From contig CAMGZM010000004.1 of NCBI GenBank assembly GCA_946183145.1, positions 62,001 to 126,000 of the forward strand: a stretch of DNA of 64,000 nucleotides, written 5' to 3'. Position numbers and translations under genes: made by a program. Positions 54,983-64,000 of the stretch are shown here, in pieces. The notes under the pieces were generated by a model. The model was not told the DNA's origin. It saw only the letters and a list, made by a program, of their open reading frames with translations, and searched no databases. The stretch comes from an uncultured Fretibacterium sp. (GTDB lineage: Bacteria > Synergistota > Synergistia > Synergistales > Aminobacteriaceae). Each line of letters starts with the position of its first letter. The stretch's first letter is position 1.

Positions 54983-55179
54983 AATGAATCAGTCCTTTCT
55001 TCATGAAAATTTTTCGGCGCAAATTATTTCACAACTTCAAACTTCATTCAAATTTGAATCGCAAAGAAACCGAATCGCGTTTTAAGTTTTTGCGGACTCG
55101 TTTTTGTTCTAATGTCATAAAAATTTTTCTCTGCTACAATATTTCAAATTTCCACACGAAAAAAGGAGCATGAAATTTT

Positions 55180-56199
55180 ATGGCAAAAGTTTACTACGAA
55201 AAGGACTGCGATTTAGGCAAGCTCACAGGGAAGAAAATTGCGATCATCGGTTACGGTTCACAGGGACACGCGCACGCAATGAACCTCAGAGACTCCGGCT
55301 GTGATGTCATTGTCGGACTCTACAAGGGCGGAAAGTCATGGCCTGTTGCGGAGAAAGACGGCTTCACGGTTATGACAGTCGCAGAAGCAACGAAAGCCGC
55401 AGACATCATCATGATACTCATCAACGACGAGAAGCAGGCAGATATGTACCGCGCCGAAATGCTGCCCAACCTCACAGAAGGAAAGACAATCGCATTCGCT
55501 CACGGCTTCAACATCAGGTACAAGCAGATAGTCGCGCCAAAGGGAGTCGATGTCTTCATGGCCGCGCCCAAAGGACCGGGGCACACCGTAAGAAGCCAGT
55601 ACGTAGCCGGGAAGGGTGTACCGTGCCTTGTAGCTGTGGAGCAGGACGCTTCCGGGAAATGCCTCGATACCGCGCTCGCGTACATTGCCGGGATTGGCGG
55701 AGCAAGAGCGGGAATCCTCGAAACAACAATGCAGCAGGAGACGGAGACCGATTTGTTTGGCGAGCAGACTGTACTTTGCGGCGGAGTCGTTGACCTCATG
55801 CAGTGCGGGTTTGAAGTGCTTTGTGAGGCAGGATATGACCCCGTCAACGCATACTTTGAGTGCATTCACGAAATGAAGCTCATCATTGACCTCGTGAACA
55901 GAGGTGGAGTCGCGGCCATGAACTACTCAATCTCAGACACTGCGGAATTTGGCGAATACGTTTCAGGCCCTCGCGTACTTCCTCATGAAGAGATCAAAGC
56001 GAACATGCGTAAAGTTCTGCAGGACATTCAGGACGGAACATTTGCAGGAAGATGGATTGCCGAGAACAAAAACGGGCGTACATTCTTCAACTCACGCCGC
56101 GATCAGCTCGCAAAGCACCCGATGGAAGTAATCGGCAAAGAATTACGCGAGCAAATGTTATGGAAGGACGGTTCAAGCCTTGATGAAGTGTCGAAGTGA
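55180..56199 (+). CDS. ilvC: Ketol-acid reductoisomerase
   Basis: A 339-residue class I enzyme of valine, leucine and isoleucine synthesis that isomerises and reduces acetolactate or acetohydroxybutyrate. The Rossmann motif is [19 protein letters not shown] (near residue 22), and metal-site acids are in [14 protein letters not shown] and the late [13 protein letters not shown] lies 11 bases before the ATG at 55180; a closer ATG at 55170 is out of frame. It overlaps ilvD by about 17 bases and the two form an operon. Confidence 0.97.
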   Translation: MAKVYYEKDCDLGKLTGKKIAIIGYGSQGHAHAMNLRDSGCDVIVGLYKGGKSWPVAEKDGFTVMTVAEATKAADIIMILINDEKQADMYRAEMLPNLTEGKTIAFAHGFNIRYKQIVAPKGVDVFMAAPKGPGHTVRSQYVAGKGVPCLVAVEQDASGKCLDTALAYIAGIGGARAGILETTMQQETETDLFGEQTVLCGGVVDLMQCGFEVLCEAGYDPVNAYFECIHEMKLIIDLVNRGGVAAMNYSISDTAEFGEYVSGPRVLPHEEIKANMRKVLQDIQDGTFAGRWIAENKNGRTFFNSRRDQLAKHPMEVIGKELREQMLWKDGSSLDEVSK

Positions 56200-57850
56200 T
56201 AACATCAAAGCCGGAGTCGAACGAACGCCGAATGTGAGTCTTCTCTATGCTTTGGGCTTGACGAAGGAAGAAATTTCCCGCCCGATAATCGGAGTTGTAA
56301 GCTCATTCAGTGAAGTAGTCCCCGGTCATATGCACCTCGACAAGATAGCGCAGGCCGTCAAGGAAGGAATTTACGCGGCAGGAGGGACTCCGATGATGTT
56401 CCCGGCAATCGCTGTGTGTGATGGGATTGCGATGGGTCATGTAGGGATGAAGTACTCTCTTGTGTCCCGTGATCTTGTTGCGGACAGCACAGAGGCTATG
56501 GCGATCGCTCATCAGTTTGACGGACTCGTGATGATTCCCAACTGCGACAAGAACGTTCCGGGACTCTTAATGGCGGCGGCTCGTCTCAACATTCCCGCGA
56601 TATTCTGTGCTGGCGGGCCAATGCTCGCAGGACATCTCAGAGATGGAAGACGTACATGTCTGAGTCATATGTTCGAGGCTGTCGGAGCGTATCATGCGGG
56701 TAAACTTGACGAGGCCGGAGTCGATGATTACACCGAAAACGCTTGCCCTTCATGCGGTTCATGTTCGGGAATGTACACGGCTAACTCTATGAACTGTCTG
56801 ACGGAAGCCATCGGAATGTCGCTGAAAGGTAACGGAACAATCCCCGCTCCCCTGTCAGCAAGAATCAGACTCGCGAAATTGACGGGCATGAAGATTATGG
56901 AGCTTGTGAAGAATAACATATGCCCCCGCGACATCATGACCCCGGAAGCGTTCGACAATGCAGAAGCGGTTGACATGGCTTTAGGCTGCTCAACAAACAC
57001 AATGCTGCACCTTCCCGCAATCGCACATGAAGCAGGCGTAACAATCAACCTCTCACACGCAAACGCAATCAGCGAACGTACTCCGAACTTGTGCCATTTA
57101 GCCCCGGCGGGTGATACGTTCATGGAAGATTTAGACCGGGCCGGCGGAGTTTATGCCGTGATGAATGAGCTTGCGAAAAACGGACTCATCAAAACGGACT
57201 TAATCACAGTTACAGGAAAAACAGTCGCCGAAAATATAGCGGGCTGTGAGATTCTTGACGGTGAAATAATACGCACGGTTGCGAATCCATACTCATCAAC
57301 AGGAGGAATCGCCGTCCTCAAAGGGAATTTAGCCCCGGACGGCTGTGTTGTGAAACGTTCGGCAGTTGCAGAAGAGATGATGAAGCACGAAGGCCCCGCA
57401 AGAGTTTTCGACTCAGAAGATGACGCAATAGCCGCGATTTACGCACGGAAGATTAACCCCGGCGATGTCGTTGTGATTCGCTACGAAGGCCCTAAAGGCG
57501 GCCCGGGAATGCGTGAGATGTTGAACCCTACAAGCGCGATATGCGGAATGGGACTCGACACAAGCGTCGCATTGATTACGGACGGAAGATTTTCGGGTGC
57601 TACGAGGGGCGCAAGTATCGGCCATGTTTCACCGGAAGCAGCTTCAGGCGGGAATATCGGACTCGTTCATGAAGGAGACATCATAGCGATTGACATCAAC
57701 AGCTACTCAATCACGCTGAAAGTTTCTGACGATGAATTAACCGAACGCCGAAAGAACTGGAAGCCAAACGAACCCAAAATCAAGACAGGGTATCTTGCGC
57801 GTTATGCCAAGCTCGTAACGTCAGCTGACAAAGGCGCAATTCTGGAGTAA
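56183..57850 (+). CDS. ilvD: Dihydroxy-acid dehydratase
   Basis: A 555-residue iron-sulfur dehydratase, the step after IlvC in branched-chain amino acid synthesis. Cluster Cys are in [19 protein letters not shown] (near residue 117) and [19 protein letters not shown] (near 190). The late [30 protein letters not shown] segment holds the catalytic Ser region. The ATG at 56183 gives the family start [11 protein letters not shown]; a TTG three bases earlier is possible. It overlaps the end of ilvC, indicating coupled translation. Confidence 0.97.
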   Translation: MKCRSDNIKAGVERTPNVSLLYALGLTKEEISRPIIGVVSSFSEVVPGHMHLDKIAQAVKEGIYAAGGTPMMFPAIAVCDGIAMGHVGMKYSLVSRDLVADSTEAMAIAHQFDGLVMIPNCDKNVPGLLMAAARLNIPAIFCAGGPMLAGHLRDGRRTCLSHMFEAVGAYHAGKLDEAGVDDYTENACPSCGSCSGMYTANSMNCLTEAIGMSLKGNGTIPAPLSARIRLAKLTGMKIMELVKNNICPRDIMTPEAFDNAEAVDMALGCSTNTMLHLPAIAHEAGVTINLSHANAISERTPNLCHLAPAGDTFMEDLDRAGGVYAVMNELAKNGLIKTDLITVTGKTVAENIAGCEILDGEIIRTVANPYSSTGGIAVLKGNLAPDGCVVKRSAVAEEMMKHEGPARVFDSEDDAIAAIYARKINPGDVVVIRYEGPKGGPGMREMLNPTSAICGMGLDTSVALITDGRFSGATRGASIGHVSPEAASGGNIGLVHEGDIIAIDINSYSITLKVSDDELTERRKNWKPNEPKIKTGYLARYAKLVTSADKGAILE

Positions 57851-57868
57851 ATCTGCAAACGAAAAATG

Positions 57869-57903
57869 AATCCCCCAGTCGTTAAATGGCCGGGGGATTT
57901 TGT
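57869..57903 (+). terminator. Terminator of ilvCD
   Basis: AATCCCCC/CGGGGGATT hairpin followed by TTT after the ilvD stop. Confidence 0.8.
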
Positions 57904-58031
57904 GTGCGCAAATATTTTCTCAAATCTTAATTTTGATTCCTTCCTGAAAAAATTTTTGTGAGAGTATTTTTTTTTTTTGCGTAAAAGAGGTTATAATACC
58001 TCCGAACAAATTTCCCAAAGAGGTGATTATT

Positions 58032-60440
58032 TTGTTGAAACGTTTTATTTTTGCGGCGCTCGCTGTCGTGCTGGTCATGTCAGCTTGTGCTTACGGTTCA
58101 GATCTCCCGGTCTCGTATGATTTGCGGACATTGGGTCGCGTTACTCCTGTGAGAGATCAGGAGCCGTTCGGAACATGCTGGGCTTTCGGCGCAATGGCTG
58201 CGGTTGAGAGCAACTATCTCACGAAGTATGTGAGCAATGACTCTTCAGTCAGAATAGCGCGCGATGTTTTGGGCGATGCACAAAGCGCAGACTTGTCCGA
58301 GCTTCATTTGTCGTGGTACATACGCAATGACCCCGACAAACGCAAGCGCAACACTAATGTAATGCCGAGAACTCTAACTCTCAGCTCGCTTAACGGTGCT
58401 ACTACGACTACGGCGGCTGCGTATTTTACGAGAGTTGACGGCCCTGTTCTTGAGTCATCGCTTCCGTATCTCTCAATAGCCCTGCTCAGAAGAATGGGTT
58501 TCTCTCCTGTGATACCTAATCACTGGTACGACACAAAAGAGTATCCTACGTATGATTTTCTTCAGACATTGGCAAACCAGCAGTCGCAAGATCAGCTAGC
58601 AAATGATCATGTTCCTATTCTGCCCGGTCTCAAAGAGTCCCCAAGAAGCTATGATGTACAGCTGAGGCTTACGGATATTCTTTTCAGCTCGAAGGCTCCT
58701 GTAACTCTCTCTAATGCAAACAATGAGAAAACAGACCGCTTAGACCCCGAAAAGGCGAAAGAGTTAATCATGGATCACGGCGCAATTTCTATATCATATC
58801 AGGCAGGAGGCTCCTTGAGTGACTCTTCAGCATACTACGTTTCCGGGGATGAAATGAATCATCAAGTAGTAATAGTAGGATGGGACGATACTTATTCAGC
58901 CGACAAATTTCTGTGGCATACGCAGCCTTCTCAAAACGGAGCTTGGATAGTCAAAAACTCTTGGGGAAATAAATGGGGTGATGGCGGATATTGCTACATG
59001 TCCTATCAGCAGCCAATAGACGAGGGAGCAGCGTTTATCGTTGAGGATTACCCCGTAGACCTGAAAGTTTACGAGCATGACCCGCTAGGCTGGTGCGACG
59101 CTTACGGAGCGAGCGCGGATACACTTTACGCGGCTAATGTCTTCAAGGTACGCTCAGACAACGAAACTTTAGAGGGAATATCATTCTACACGACAGAGGC
59201 AGGAGCTACGGTTCAATGGCAGGTATTCTACAATCTCGGAACGAACAAGCCGACACTCGCGCCATACACAGCCGGAGCGGTCAGCATAAGCGGCACTGAG
59301 ACATTCCCGTATTCAGGCTATCACACAATCAAGATGACGGGTACGAACGCTGTATCACTCACTAAAGGAACGTACTTCTCTGTTGTGCTGAAGGTAACGA
59401 ATCCTACTTTGAAATATCCTCTTATTGTCGAACGCAAAATAGATGGTATATCAGATTTCGCAGCAGTACATGACTATGAGAGCTGGTTCTCTGAGGACGG
59501 TTCAGACTGGTGGGACGGTATCACCGCGCTTGACGGCAGGAAGCACATTCCTATGAACGCCGCGATAAAAGCATTCACGTTAAACGGATCAGGCACGGAA
59601 GTTGAAGAGGACAAGCTGACAATTCTCGGCAAAAATCTCGACTACTACATGAATACCGTCAGCGTTAAAGAAGTACGGACAAGCGATGACATCAAGCCCA
59701 ACAGCAATATACCCGATGAGCCTATCATGACGAGGCTGATATTCGCACCTGCAAATGTAAGCGTAGATGAAAATGAAAATGTAAGCGTAGACCTCTACAA
59801 CGCAGGGACGAAAATAATATATTACCTCGTGAACGTAACAGAAGCCCATGAATTTGTTGAAAACTATGAAGCAAACCCGGACACAACATATCCCACAGGC
59901 TTTGTGCCTTATAACCCTGACAGAGAATATGACCCGCTCTTTGAGGAAGGCTATGAACCCGATGTATTCTGGCTTGCAGAGGACGGCGGCGAGTATCCTG
60001 TTTACGGGCCTTTCACAACGTCTGTAGATGAAAACGGGTATGTGTATCTCGATGTTCAGAATTTGGATTACGGCGAGTACGCTAACGAAAGCAGTGCATT
60101 AGGATCAATCCCGAAAGGCTATTATGATTTCGTTTACACAGGGCCTCAGGGTGAAAATAGCTTTGTCGGAAGTGTTGAGCTTAGACTCGCGGCATCAGAT
60201 TTCAGCGGCCCCGACAGCGGGGACATCACAAGCCCGGACATCAGATACGTAAGCCGGGACGTGATACGCTACGTGAGCCATGATGTACCAGTCGTAAGCC
60301 GTGAAGTTGTTGTGCAGTACGTAAGCTCTGACTCGGTTGTAGGAGTCGGAAGCTCATCATCAAGCGGATGCACTTCAGGATTCGGACTCGCGGGTTTGAT
60401 TCTTCTCTCAGGACTCGCGGCGGCCATGAAGAAACGTTAG
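58032..60440 (+). CDS. Exported papain-family (C1) protease with lectin-like domain and Synerg-CTERM
   Basis: An 802-residue secreted cysteine protease. Signal peptide 1-23; C1 domain with the oxyanion Gln and catalytic Cys in RDQEPFGTCWAFGAM (near residue 40-54), catalytic His in MNHQVVIVGWDD (near 280) and Asn in AWIVKNSWGNKWGDGGY (near 310). A beta-rich lectin-like domain (about 340-520) of the kind found in bacterial C1A proteases follows. Near residues 735-775 is a degenerate YVSxDV repeat. The end (SSSSSGCTSGFGLAGLILLS, then KKR) is the Synerg-CTERM sorting signal. A GTG at 58023 overlaps the ribosome site GAGGTGAT; the TTG at 58032 is better spaced. Confidence 0.9.
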   Translation: MLKRFIFAALAVVLVMSACAYGSDLPVSYDLRTLGRVTPVRDQEPFGTCWAFGAMAAVESNYLTKYVSNDSSVRIARDVLGDAQSADLSELHLSWYIRNDPDKRKRNTNVMPRTLTLSSLNGATTTTAAAYFTRVDGPVLESSLPYLSIALLRRMGFSPVIPNHWYDTKEYPTYDFLQTLANQQSQDQLANDHVPILPGLKESPRSYDVQLRLTDILFSSKAPVTLSNANNEKTDRLDPEKAKELIMDHGAISISYQAGGSLSDSSAYYVSGDEMNHQVVIVGWDDTYSADKFLWHTQPSQNGAWIVKNSWGNKWGDGGYCYMSYQQPIDEGAAFIVEDYPVDLKVYEHDPLGWCDAYGASADTLYAANVFKVRSDNETLEGISFYTTEAGATVQWQVFYNLGTNKPTLAPYTAGAVSISGTETFPYSGYHTIKMTGTNAVSLTKGTYFSVVLKVTNPTLKYPLIVERKIDGISDFAAVHDYESWFSEDGSDWWDGITALDGRKHIPMNAAIKAFTLNGSGTEVEEDKLTILGKNLDYYMNTVSVKEVRTSDDIKPNSNIPDEPIMTRLIFAPANVSVDENENVSVDLYNAGTKIIYYLVNVTEAHEFVENYEANPDTTYPTGFVPYNPDREYDPLFEEGYEPDVFWLAEDGGEYPVYGPFTTSVDENGYVYLDVQNLDYGEYANESSALGSIPKGYYDFVYTGPQGENSFVGSVELRLAASDFSGPDSGDITSPDIRYVSRDVIRYVSHDVPVVSREVVVQYVSSDSVVGVGSSSSSGCTSGFGLAGLILLSGLAAAMKKR

Positions 60441-60469
60441 ACTCAAAACAGAATTATCCATCGAAAATG

Positions 60470-60503
60470 AATCCCTCGGTGAAAAATTGCCGGGGGATTT
60501 TTT
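60470..60503 (+). terminator. Terminator of the protease gene
   Basis: AATCCCTCGG/CCGGGGGATT hairpin followed by TTTT. Confidence 0.85.
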
Positions 60504-60598
60504 GCTGACTTCTTACAGTTACAGACGCAAAATATATATGTGTTAATATAATCTAATCCACAAAAATTTTTGACACAGGGAGGAATTTCACGCACAAA

Positions 60599-61483
60599 AT
60601 GAAGAATGCAGCACGCAAATTTTTCACGCTGTCTTACGCATTAATCACATCAGAATGGAAAGCCGTAACCGTAATCATACTTGCGAGTCTCTTGCAGGCA
60701 TTCGCGGTAAATTATTTCACGCTACATTATCGCTTCCCTGATTTGGGCGTGTCAGGTATAGCAGTCCTCACTAATTATGCGTTTGGGATTTCGCCGAACT
60801 GGGTAATACTCACGGGAAATATTATCCTCATGATATGGGCATGGCGGGATCTCAACCTTCATTTTTTGGGGCTGACTCTCATATCGATATTCACATTTTC
60901 GGCGGGGCTGTCAATTTTCGCGCTGTATCCTCTGAGCTTGCCTGATGACAAATTCATGGCCACTGTCATAACGGGACTCATTAAGGGATTTGCGGGCGGA
61001 ATGATGTTCAACGTCGGCGGTTCAAGCGGAGGCACTGACATTATAGCTGCGGCATTGAGACGGCGTTACGGGATTGAGGTCGGGCAGTTCTCGATCTTCA
61101 TCAACCTGTTTATTCTTGGTCTGTCGATTGGTGTCGTTGGTCTTGAAGCTGTTGTGTATGGTGCTGTAGGTCTCTACGTGAACGGTGTAACAACGGACAA
61201 TGTTACGAGGAGTTTCGACAAACGCAAGCAGGCAATAATCATCACCAACAAGCCCGATGAAGTCAGCAAGTTCATCAACGAACATGGCCGCGGCGTAACA
61301 CGTCTTGAAGGTCGCGGAGGCTATACAGGTCAGCCCAGGCCGGTATTGATTACGCTGTTAGATCCCAGGCAGGTGGTAATTCTCAAACGATTCTTGAAGG
61401 AACATGACGAACACGCTTTTGTGTCTATCTGTGATGCCTCTGAAGTTTTAGGGCAGGGATTCAAGAGCTGGCGTTCATTATGA
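60599..61483 (+). CDS. YitT-family membrane protein
   Basis: A 294-residue protein with five or six helices (DUF161) followed by a cytoplasmic DUF2179 domain. Family marks are the GVSGIAVLTNYAFGI segment near residue 50, GGMMFNVGGSSGGTDIIA near residue 135, and in the tail RGVTRLEGRGGYTG (near 235). Homologues are widespread in Gram-positive and other bacteria; transport function is proposed but unproven. GGAGG lies 15 bases before the ATG, an unusually long gap. It is followed 22 bp later by the ribosome site of the NYN gene. Confidence 0.88.
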   Translation: MKNAARKFFTLSYALITSEWKAVTVIILASLLQAFAVNYFTLHYRFPDLGVSGIAVLTNYAFGISPNWVILTGNIILMIWAWRDLNLHFLGLTLISIFTFSAGLSIFALYPLSLPDDKFMATVITGLIKGFAGGMMFNVGGSSGGTDIIAAALRRRYGIEVGQFSIFINLFILGLSIGVVGLEAVVYGAVGLYVNGVTTDNVTRSFDKRKQAIIITNKPDEVSKFINEHGRGVTRLEGRGGYTGQPRPVLITLLDPRQVVILKRFLKEHDEHAFVSICDASEVLGQGFKSWRSL

Positions 61484-61535
61484 TTTATGTACAAAGGAGT
61501 GAAATATTACGAGTGATTTTTCTATAGGGAGTTTA

Positions 61536-62978
61536 TTGGATGACGACAAGAAAGCATCATTGCAGAGCTTCTCCGAGAATTTGCCGCAAAAAGACGCGCC
61601 CCGCTCAAAGAAGGATATTGTCTCACACATAGCATACTTAATCGGAGTTGACGCAAAATATTTCGGACTCGGCAATGACGGAATGAACCCGCAATTTTAC
61701 CGCACTGTTTACGACAAACTTAACGCCGACAAAGAAGCGAGAATAGTCCGAAGCCTTTGCAGACTGCGCACGAAAATTCAGCGGAACTTCAAAGCCATCT
61801 CCACCGAAATGAATTCAGACGTTAAGAATCTCGACTCAATGCCTGACCTTATACCGCCGGAAATTTTGATGACGCTCGAATCTGACGGCGTATCTATCGT
61901 GAGGCCGCGTAAAAGACCAGAAGACTATATCATTGACATTCATAATTATTTGCTTCCTCATGTACCTAACTGTCAGAAATTTATGCCGTCATGGGTTAAA
62001 TGGATATACATACGAAATCTTTTCTTTATACCGCGTGGGAACACAACAGAAGGCAACAGAGAAGGCGCAAAACTCTATTACGAGTACAGAGACTTATTCC
62101 CCTATCAGGCATATATCAATTGGAGTCCTGACGAGAGAGACGGAAATATTCTCCGTGATGACGCGAAATTTCTTCCGGTATTGTACGAGCGCAACAGGGA
62201 TAAATTCTACGACATGAGCAAAGTTACGGAAGCAGGAGACGCGGCAATAGATGACCCGACAGAATTTTTTGCGGAAGCTGAAAGGGTGCTTGTTGCGGTT
62301 GACTGTGAGAATGCTGACCCCTGCAAAGTTATCGGAATCATCAAGGAACTCTCACGGCTGAATCTCGTGAAGAAAATCGTGAAGATAATTCTTGTTGATG
62401 ATGAGCATACCTCCTCGCAGTGGCGGGCATTGAGGCGGAATGAGAATCTCCCGCTTGAGTACTACATGACAGACCGCGTTAAAGATGACAAGTCAGCAGT
62501 AGACGTAGCGTTGACGATAAAATTTTACCGCGAATTTGTGCAGATGAAAGCAGAAGGAAACCCGATAGACTCGGCGGTGATAATTTCGAGCGACTGTGAT
62601 TTTTGGCCGCTGATAGAGCTTACGCCGGAAGTGAGATTTATGGTGATGCTTGAGTACGATAACTGTTCGCAGTCATATTATCAGAGATTGCAGAATAATG
62701 ATGTTCCTTTCCTGTATATAGATGAATATTTTGCGTCAGGGAATATTGAGCTTAAGACAGAAATAGTTTTGCAGGAAGTAATACGCGAGATTGAAGAGGG
62801 GTATTTGAGCAAGATAAACATATTCTCAGTGATTAACCGGGCATTGACGAAACTTGAAGTGAAGATGACAGAAAGCGAGTCAGCAAATTTTTACGCAAAA
62901 TACATATCACCGATGACAATAACATTCGCCAAAAACGGAAGCGCATTGCTCCAGAACAAACCGACTCTCAAGGAATGA
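61536..62978 (+). CDS. NYN-domain (PIN-like nuclease fold) protein
   Basis: A 480-residue soluble protein. Residues 1-245 are helical and unrecognised. Residues about 245-400 form a NYN domain with acidic residues at expected places: VLVAVDCENADP (near 250), VDDEHTSSQW, DKSAVDVALT (near 325) and VIISSDCDFWPLI (near 350). NYN proteins are usually RNases, and the kept acids suggest activity. The tail is helical. A TTG at 61536 has GGGAG at only 4 bases. The better site, AAAGGAG at 61493-61499, stands 6 bases before an in-frame ATT at 61506, so a non-standard ATT start adding ten residues is possible. It may share a transcript with the YitT gene. Confidence 0.78.
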   Translation: MDDDKKASLQSFSENLPQKDAPRSKKDIVSHIAYLIGVDAKYFGLGNDGMNPQFYRTVYDKLNADKEARIVRSLCRLRTKIQRNFKAISTEMNSDVKNLDSMPDLIPPEILMTLESDGVSIVRPRKRPEDYIIDIHNYLLPHVPNCQKFMPSWVKWIYIRNLFFIPRGNTTEGNREGAKLYYEYRDLFPYQAYINWSPDERDGNILRDDAKFLPVLYERNRDKFYDMSKVTEAGDAAIDDPTEFFAEAERVLVAVDCENADPCKVIGIIKELSRLNLVKKIVKIILVDDEHTSSQWRALRRNENLPLEYYMTDRVKDDKSAVDVALTIKFYREFVQMKAEGNPIDSAVIISSDCDFWPLIELTPEVRFMVMLEYDNCSQSYYQRLQNNDVPFLYIDEYFASGNIELKTEIVLQEVIREIEEGYLSKINIFSVINRALTKLEVKMTESESANFYAKYISPMTITFAKNGSALLQNKPTLKE

Positions 62979-62982
62979 ATTT

Positions 62983-63020
62983 CTCCCCCTTGTGTGAAAA
63001 AGCAGGGGGGATTACTTTTT
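62983..63020. terminator. Terminator between converging NYN and exported-protein genes
   Basis: TCCCCCT/AGGGGGGA hairpin with ATTACTTTTT on the plus strand. The minus side is weaker. Confidence 0.7.
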
Positions 63021-63581
63021 CTCCGCGCCGCATGTAACATCAAAAGTATATTTCTCGTCCGGGTAAGTCTCATCAGAAATGAATCCTTCCCAGCGAATCA
63101 GGGCATTTTTCCCCGGCATGAATGACAATGTGATTTTGTCCTCGCCGTCAATAAATTCTGTGCTGAAGCTCCATGAGTTTTCGCCCTCGCGCTTAAGGTC
63201 ATAAGGCACTGCGTACTCCCAGCTTCTTTCACAGACAATTTCACCCTGAATATTAGTGATTACTCCAGTGAAAATTACGTCTGCTCTTCCTTCTGACTGG
63301 CTTTCGGAATATTTCACGGTCTCAACAGTGAGTGATACATCGTCAGCGTTGAGTGAGACATCAACACCGGGCTGACGTGGGTCTGTTCCTGTTCCGTTTC
63401 CTGAACCTTTCCAGACTCCAATCAATGAGCTTAACCCGGAAGATTTCTGCACGTTCTGAGATTGTGAGGGCTGAGTTGCTTTGTGGGACTTGCGTTTTTT
63501 CTTTGCGGCTTCACTCTGAGGACTCGCAAACATAATCACAAGAATCATAATGACAACAAAAATTTTCATGCAGCGTTTCAT
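63012..63581 (-). CDS. Small exported protein
   Basis: A 189-residue protein with a signal peptide (about residues 1-25, ending QSEA), a basic Ser/Gln-rich linker (KKKRKSHKATQPSQSQ) and a C-terminal beta-rich domain of about 130 residues starting IGVWKGSGNGTG, reminiscent of lipocalin-like or immunoglobulin-like folds but not recognised. The frame is open to 63716; GAAGAG before ATG 63581 and the signal peptide mark the start. It is divergent from the oxidoreductase gene. Confidence 0.72.
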   Translation of the reverse strand: MKRCMKIFVVIMILVIMFASPQSEAAKKKRKSHKATQPSQSQNVQKSSGLSSLIGVWKGSGNGTGTDPRQPGVDVSLNADDVSLTVETVKYSESQSEGRADVIFTGVITNIQGEIVCERSWEYAVPYDLKREGENSWSFSTEFIDGEDKITLSFMPGKNALIRWEGFISDETYPDEKYTFDVTCGAEKK

Positions 63582-63612
63582 TTTCGTATCTCTTCTTTCA
63601 GCGGGATAAATT

Positions 63613-63641
63613 ATTGTAGCACACGCTGTTATAATTGTCGG
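63613..63641 (-). promoter_or_regulatory. Promoter of the small exported protein gene
   Basis: CCGACA, 17 bases, TACAAT on the minus strand, 25 bases before the ATG region. A plus-strand TATAAT at 63630-63635 overlaps it, so the divergent promoters may interfere. Confidence 0.5.
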
Positions 63642-63658
63642 TGTTAGGAGGCTTAACC

Positions 63659-64000
63659 ATGACAAAAATTTTAGTGGTCTCAGGACACACGGACTTGCAG
63701 AAAAATTCATTCGCAAACAAAATCATACTTTCACGGCTTGAAGAGATAATGCCGGCTGAATATGTATATCTTGATACTGAGTATCCTGACTGGAAATTTG
63801 ACGCTGGGCGCGAACAGGACAGACTCAGGAATGCAGATGTGATTGTGATTCAGTTCCCGTTCTTCTGGTACGGAGTCCCGTCATTGCTGCATAAGTGGAT
63901 GGAGGAAGTATTTGTGCACGGCTTCTCTCACGGCTCAAAGGGGAAGGCACTTGTCGGGAAAAAATTTCTTGTGTCTTTCACGTCAGGCGCGCCGGAAGAA
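63659..64000 (+). CDS. Flavodoxin-fold NAD(P)H oxidoreductase (partial)
   Basis: The first 114 residues of a protein cut by the window end. The fold is that of NAD(P)H:quinone oxidoreductases (KefF/MdaB/WrbA-like): a first strand KILVVSGH, then the segment ADVIVIQFPFFWYGVPSLLHKWMEEVF (residues about 64-90) with the flavin-contacting FPFFWY and Lys-Trp, and KGKALVGKKFLVSFTSG. AGGAGG precedes the ATG. It likely transfers two electrons to quinones or similar acceptors. Confidence 0.88.
   Translation, partial: MTKILVVSGHTDLQKNSFANKIILSRLEEIMPAEYVYLDTEYPDWKFDAGREQDRLRNADVIVIQFPFFWYGVPSLLHKWMEEVFVHGFSHGSKGKALVGKKFLVSFTSGAPEE

Noticed and set aside
54983-55179. Branched-chain leader peptide or attenuator before ilvC
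   Set aside because: No short frame rich in Leu/Ile/Val codons and no terminator hairpin were found upstream of ilvC.
1-64000. Prophage, integrated element or genomic island
   Set aside because: No integrase, phage structural gene, attachment duplication at the two tRNAs, or complete transposase was found.

Overview
The window looks like chromosome from a host-associated, anaerobic, amino-acid-fermenting member of the Synergistota. The best taxonomic pointer is the C-terminus of the papain-like protease at 58032-60440. It ends in a Ser run, a Gly-Cys motif, a hydrophobic helix and a basic tail, which is the Synerg-CTERM sorting signal known from that phylum. Catabolic glutamate dehydrogenase, pyruvate phosphate dikinase, a double-cubane [Fe-S] protein of the YjiM type and very large secreted repeat proteins fit the same lifestyle. 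No phage, plasmid, CRISPR array, rRNA or intact insertion sequence was seen. Mean gene spacing is short, start codons include several TTG/GTG, and Shine-Dalgarno sites (AGGAGG) are strong and often decide the start.

Layout. 1-2.8 kb: the tail of an unknown gene, metK behind a SAM-I riboswitch (all minus strand), rpsD, and an intergenic zone in which a 79-bp direct repeat carrying a promoter-like motif brackets what looks like a decayed TnpB/IS605 right end. 2.8-9.3 kb: small metabolic genes (flippase-like membrane protein, methyltransferase, nitroreductase, glyoxalase I, MBL hydrolase, Sel1 protein, dapF) and tRNA-Leu(UAA). 9.3-16.4 kb: gdhA, a thioesterase, the YjiM-like double-cubane protein, and an SsuABC/TauABC-like transporter with a secreted AhpD-like protein. 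16.4-19.6 kb: a zinc-uptake cluster znuACB with two extra small exported or membrane proteins. 19.7-35.3 kb: ileS between two giant exported leucine-rich-repeat proteins, one followed by a 44-codon gene. 35.4-39.5 kb: ppdK, a Gfo/Idh/MocA oxidoreductase and tRNA-Glu(CUC).

39.6-46.4 kb is a tightly packed plus-strand operon. It holds a 968-residue acidic repeat membrane protein, ftsY, three poorly known proteins (one DUF4416) and a class-V aminotransferase. It is followed by a CPA2 antiporter with its own promoter. 47.8-51.6 kb holds a hybrid histidine kinase with receiver and HPt domains and a two-receiver response regulator. 51.6-55 kb encodes a third large secreted protein, whose C-terminal domain also ends the first giant LRR protein. 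55.2-57.9 kb is ilvC-ilvD (branched-chain amino acid synthesis). 58-64 kb holds the Synerg-CTERM protease, a YitT protein, a NYN-domain protein, a small exported protein and the start of a flavodoxin-fold NAD(P)H oxidoreductase.

No complete new defence or mobile system is evident. The least explained items are the duplicated promoter-like repeat around the TnpB-like remnant, the 44-codon gene behind the giant LRR protein, the C-terminal module shared by two otherwise different secreted proteins, and the acidic repeat protein fused by operon to ftsY.
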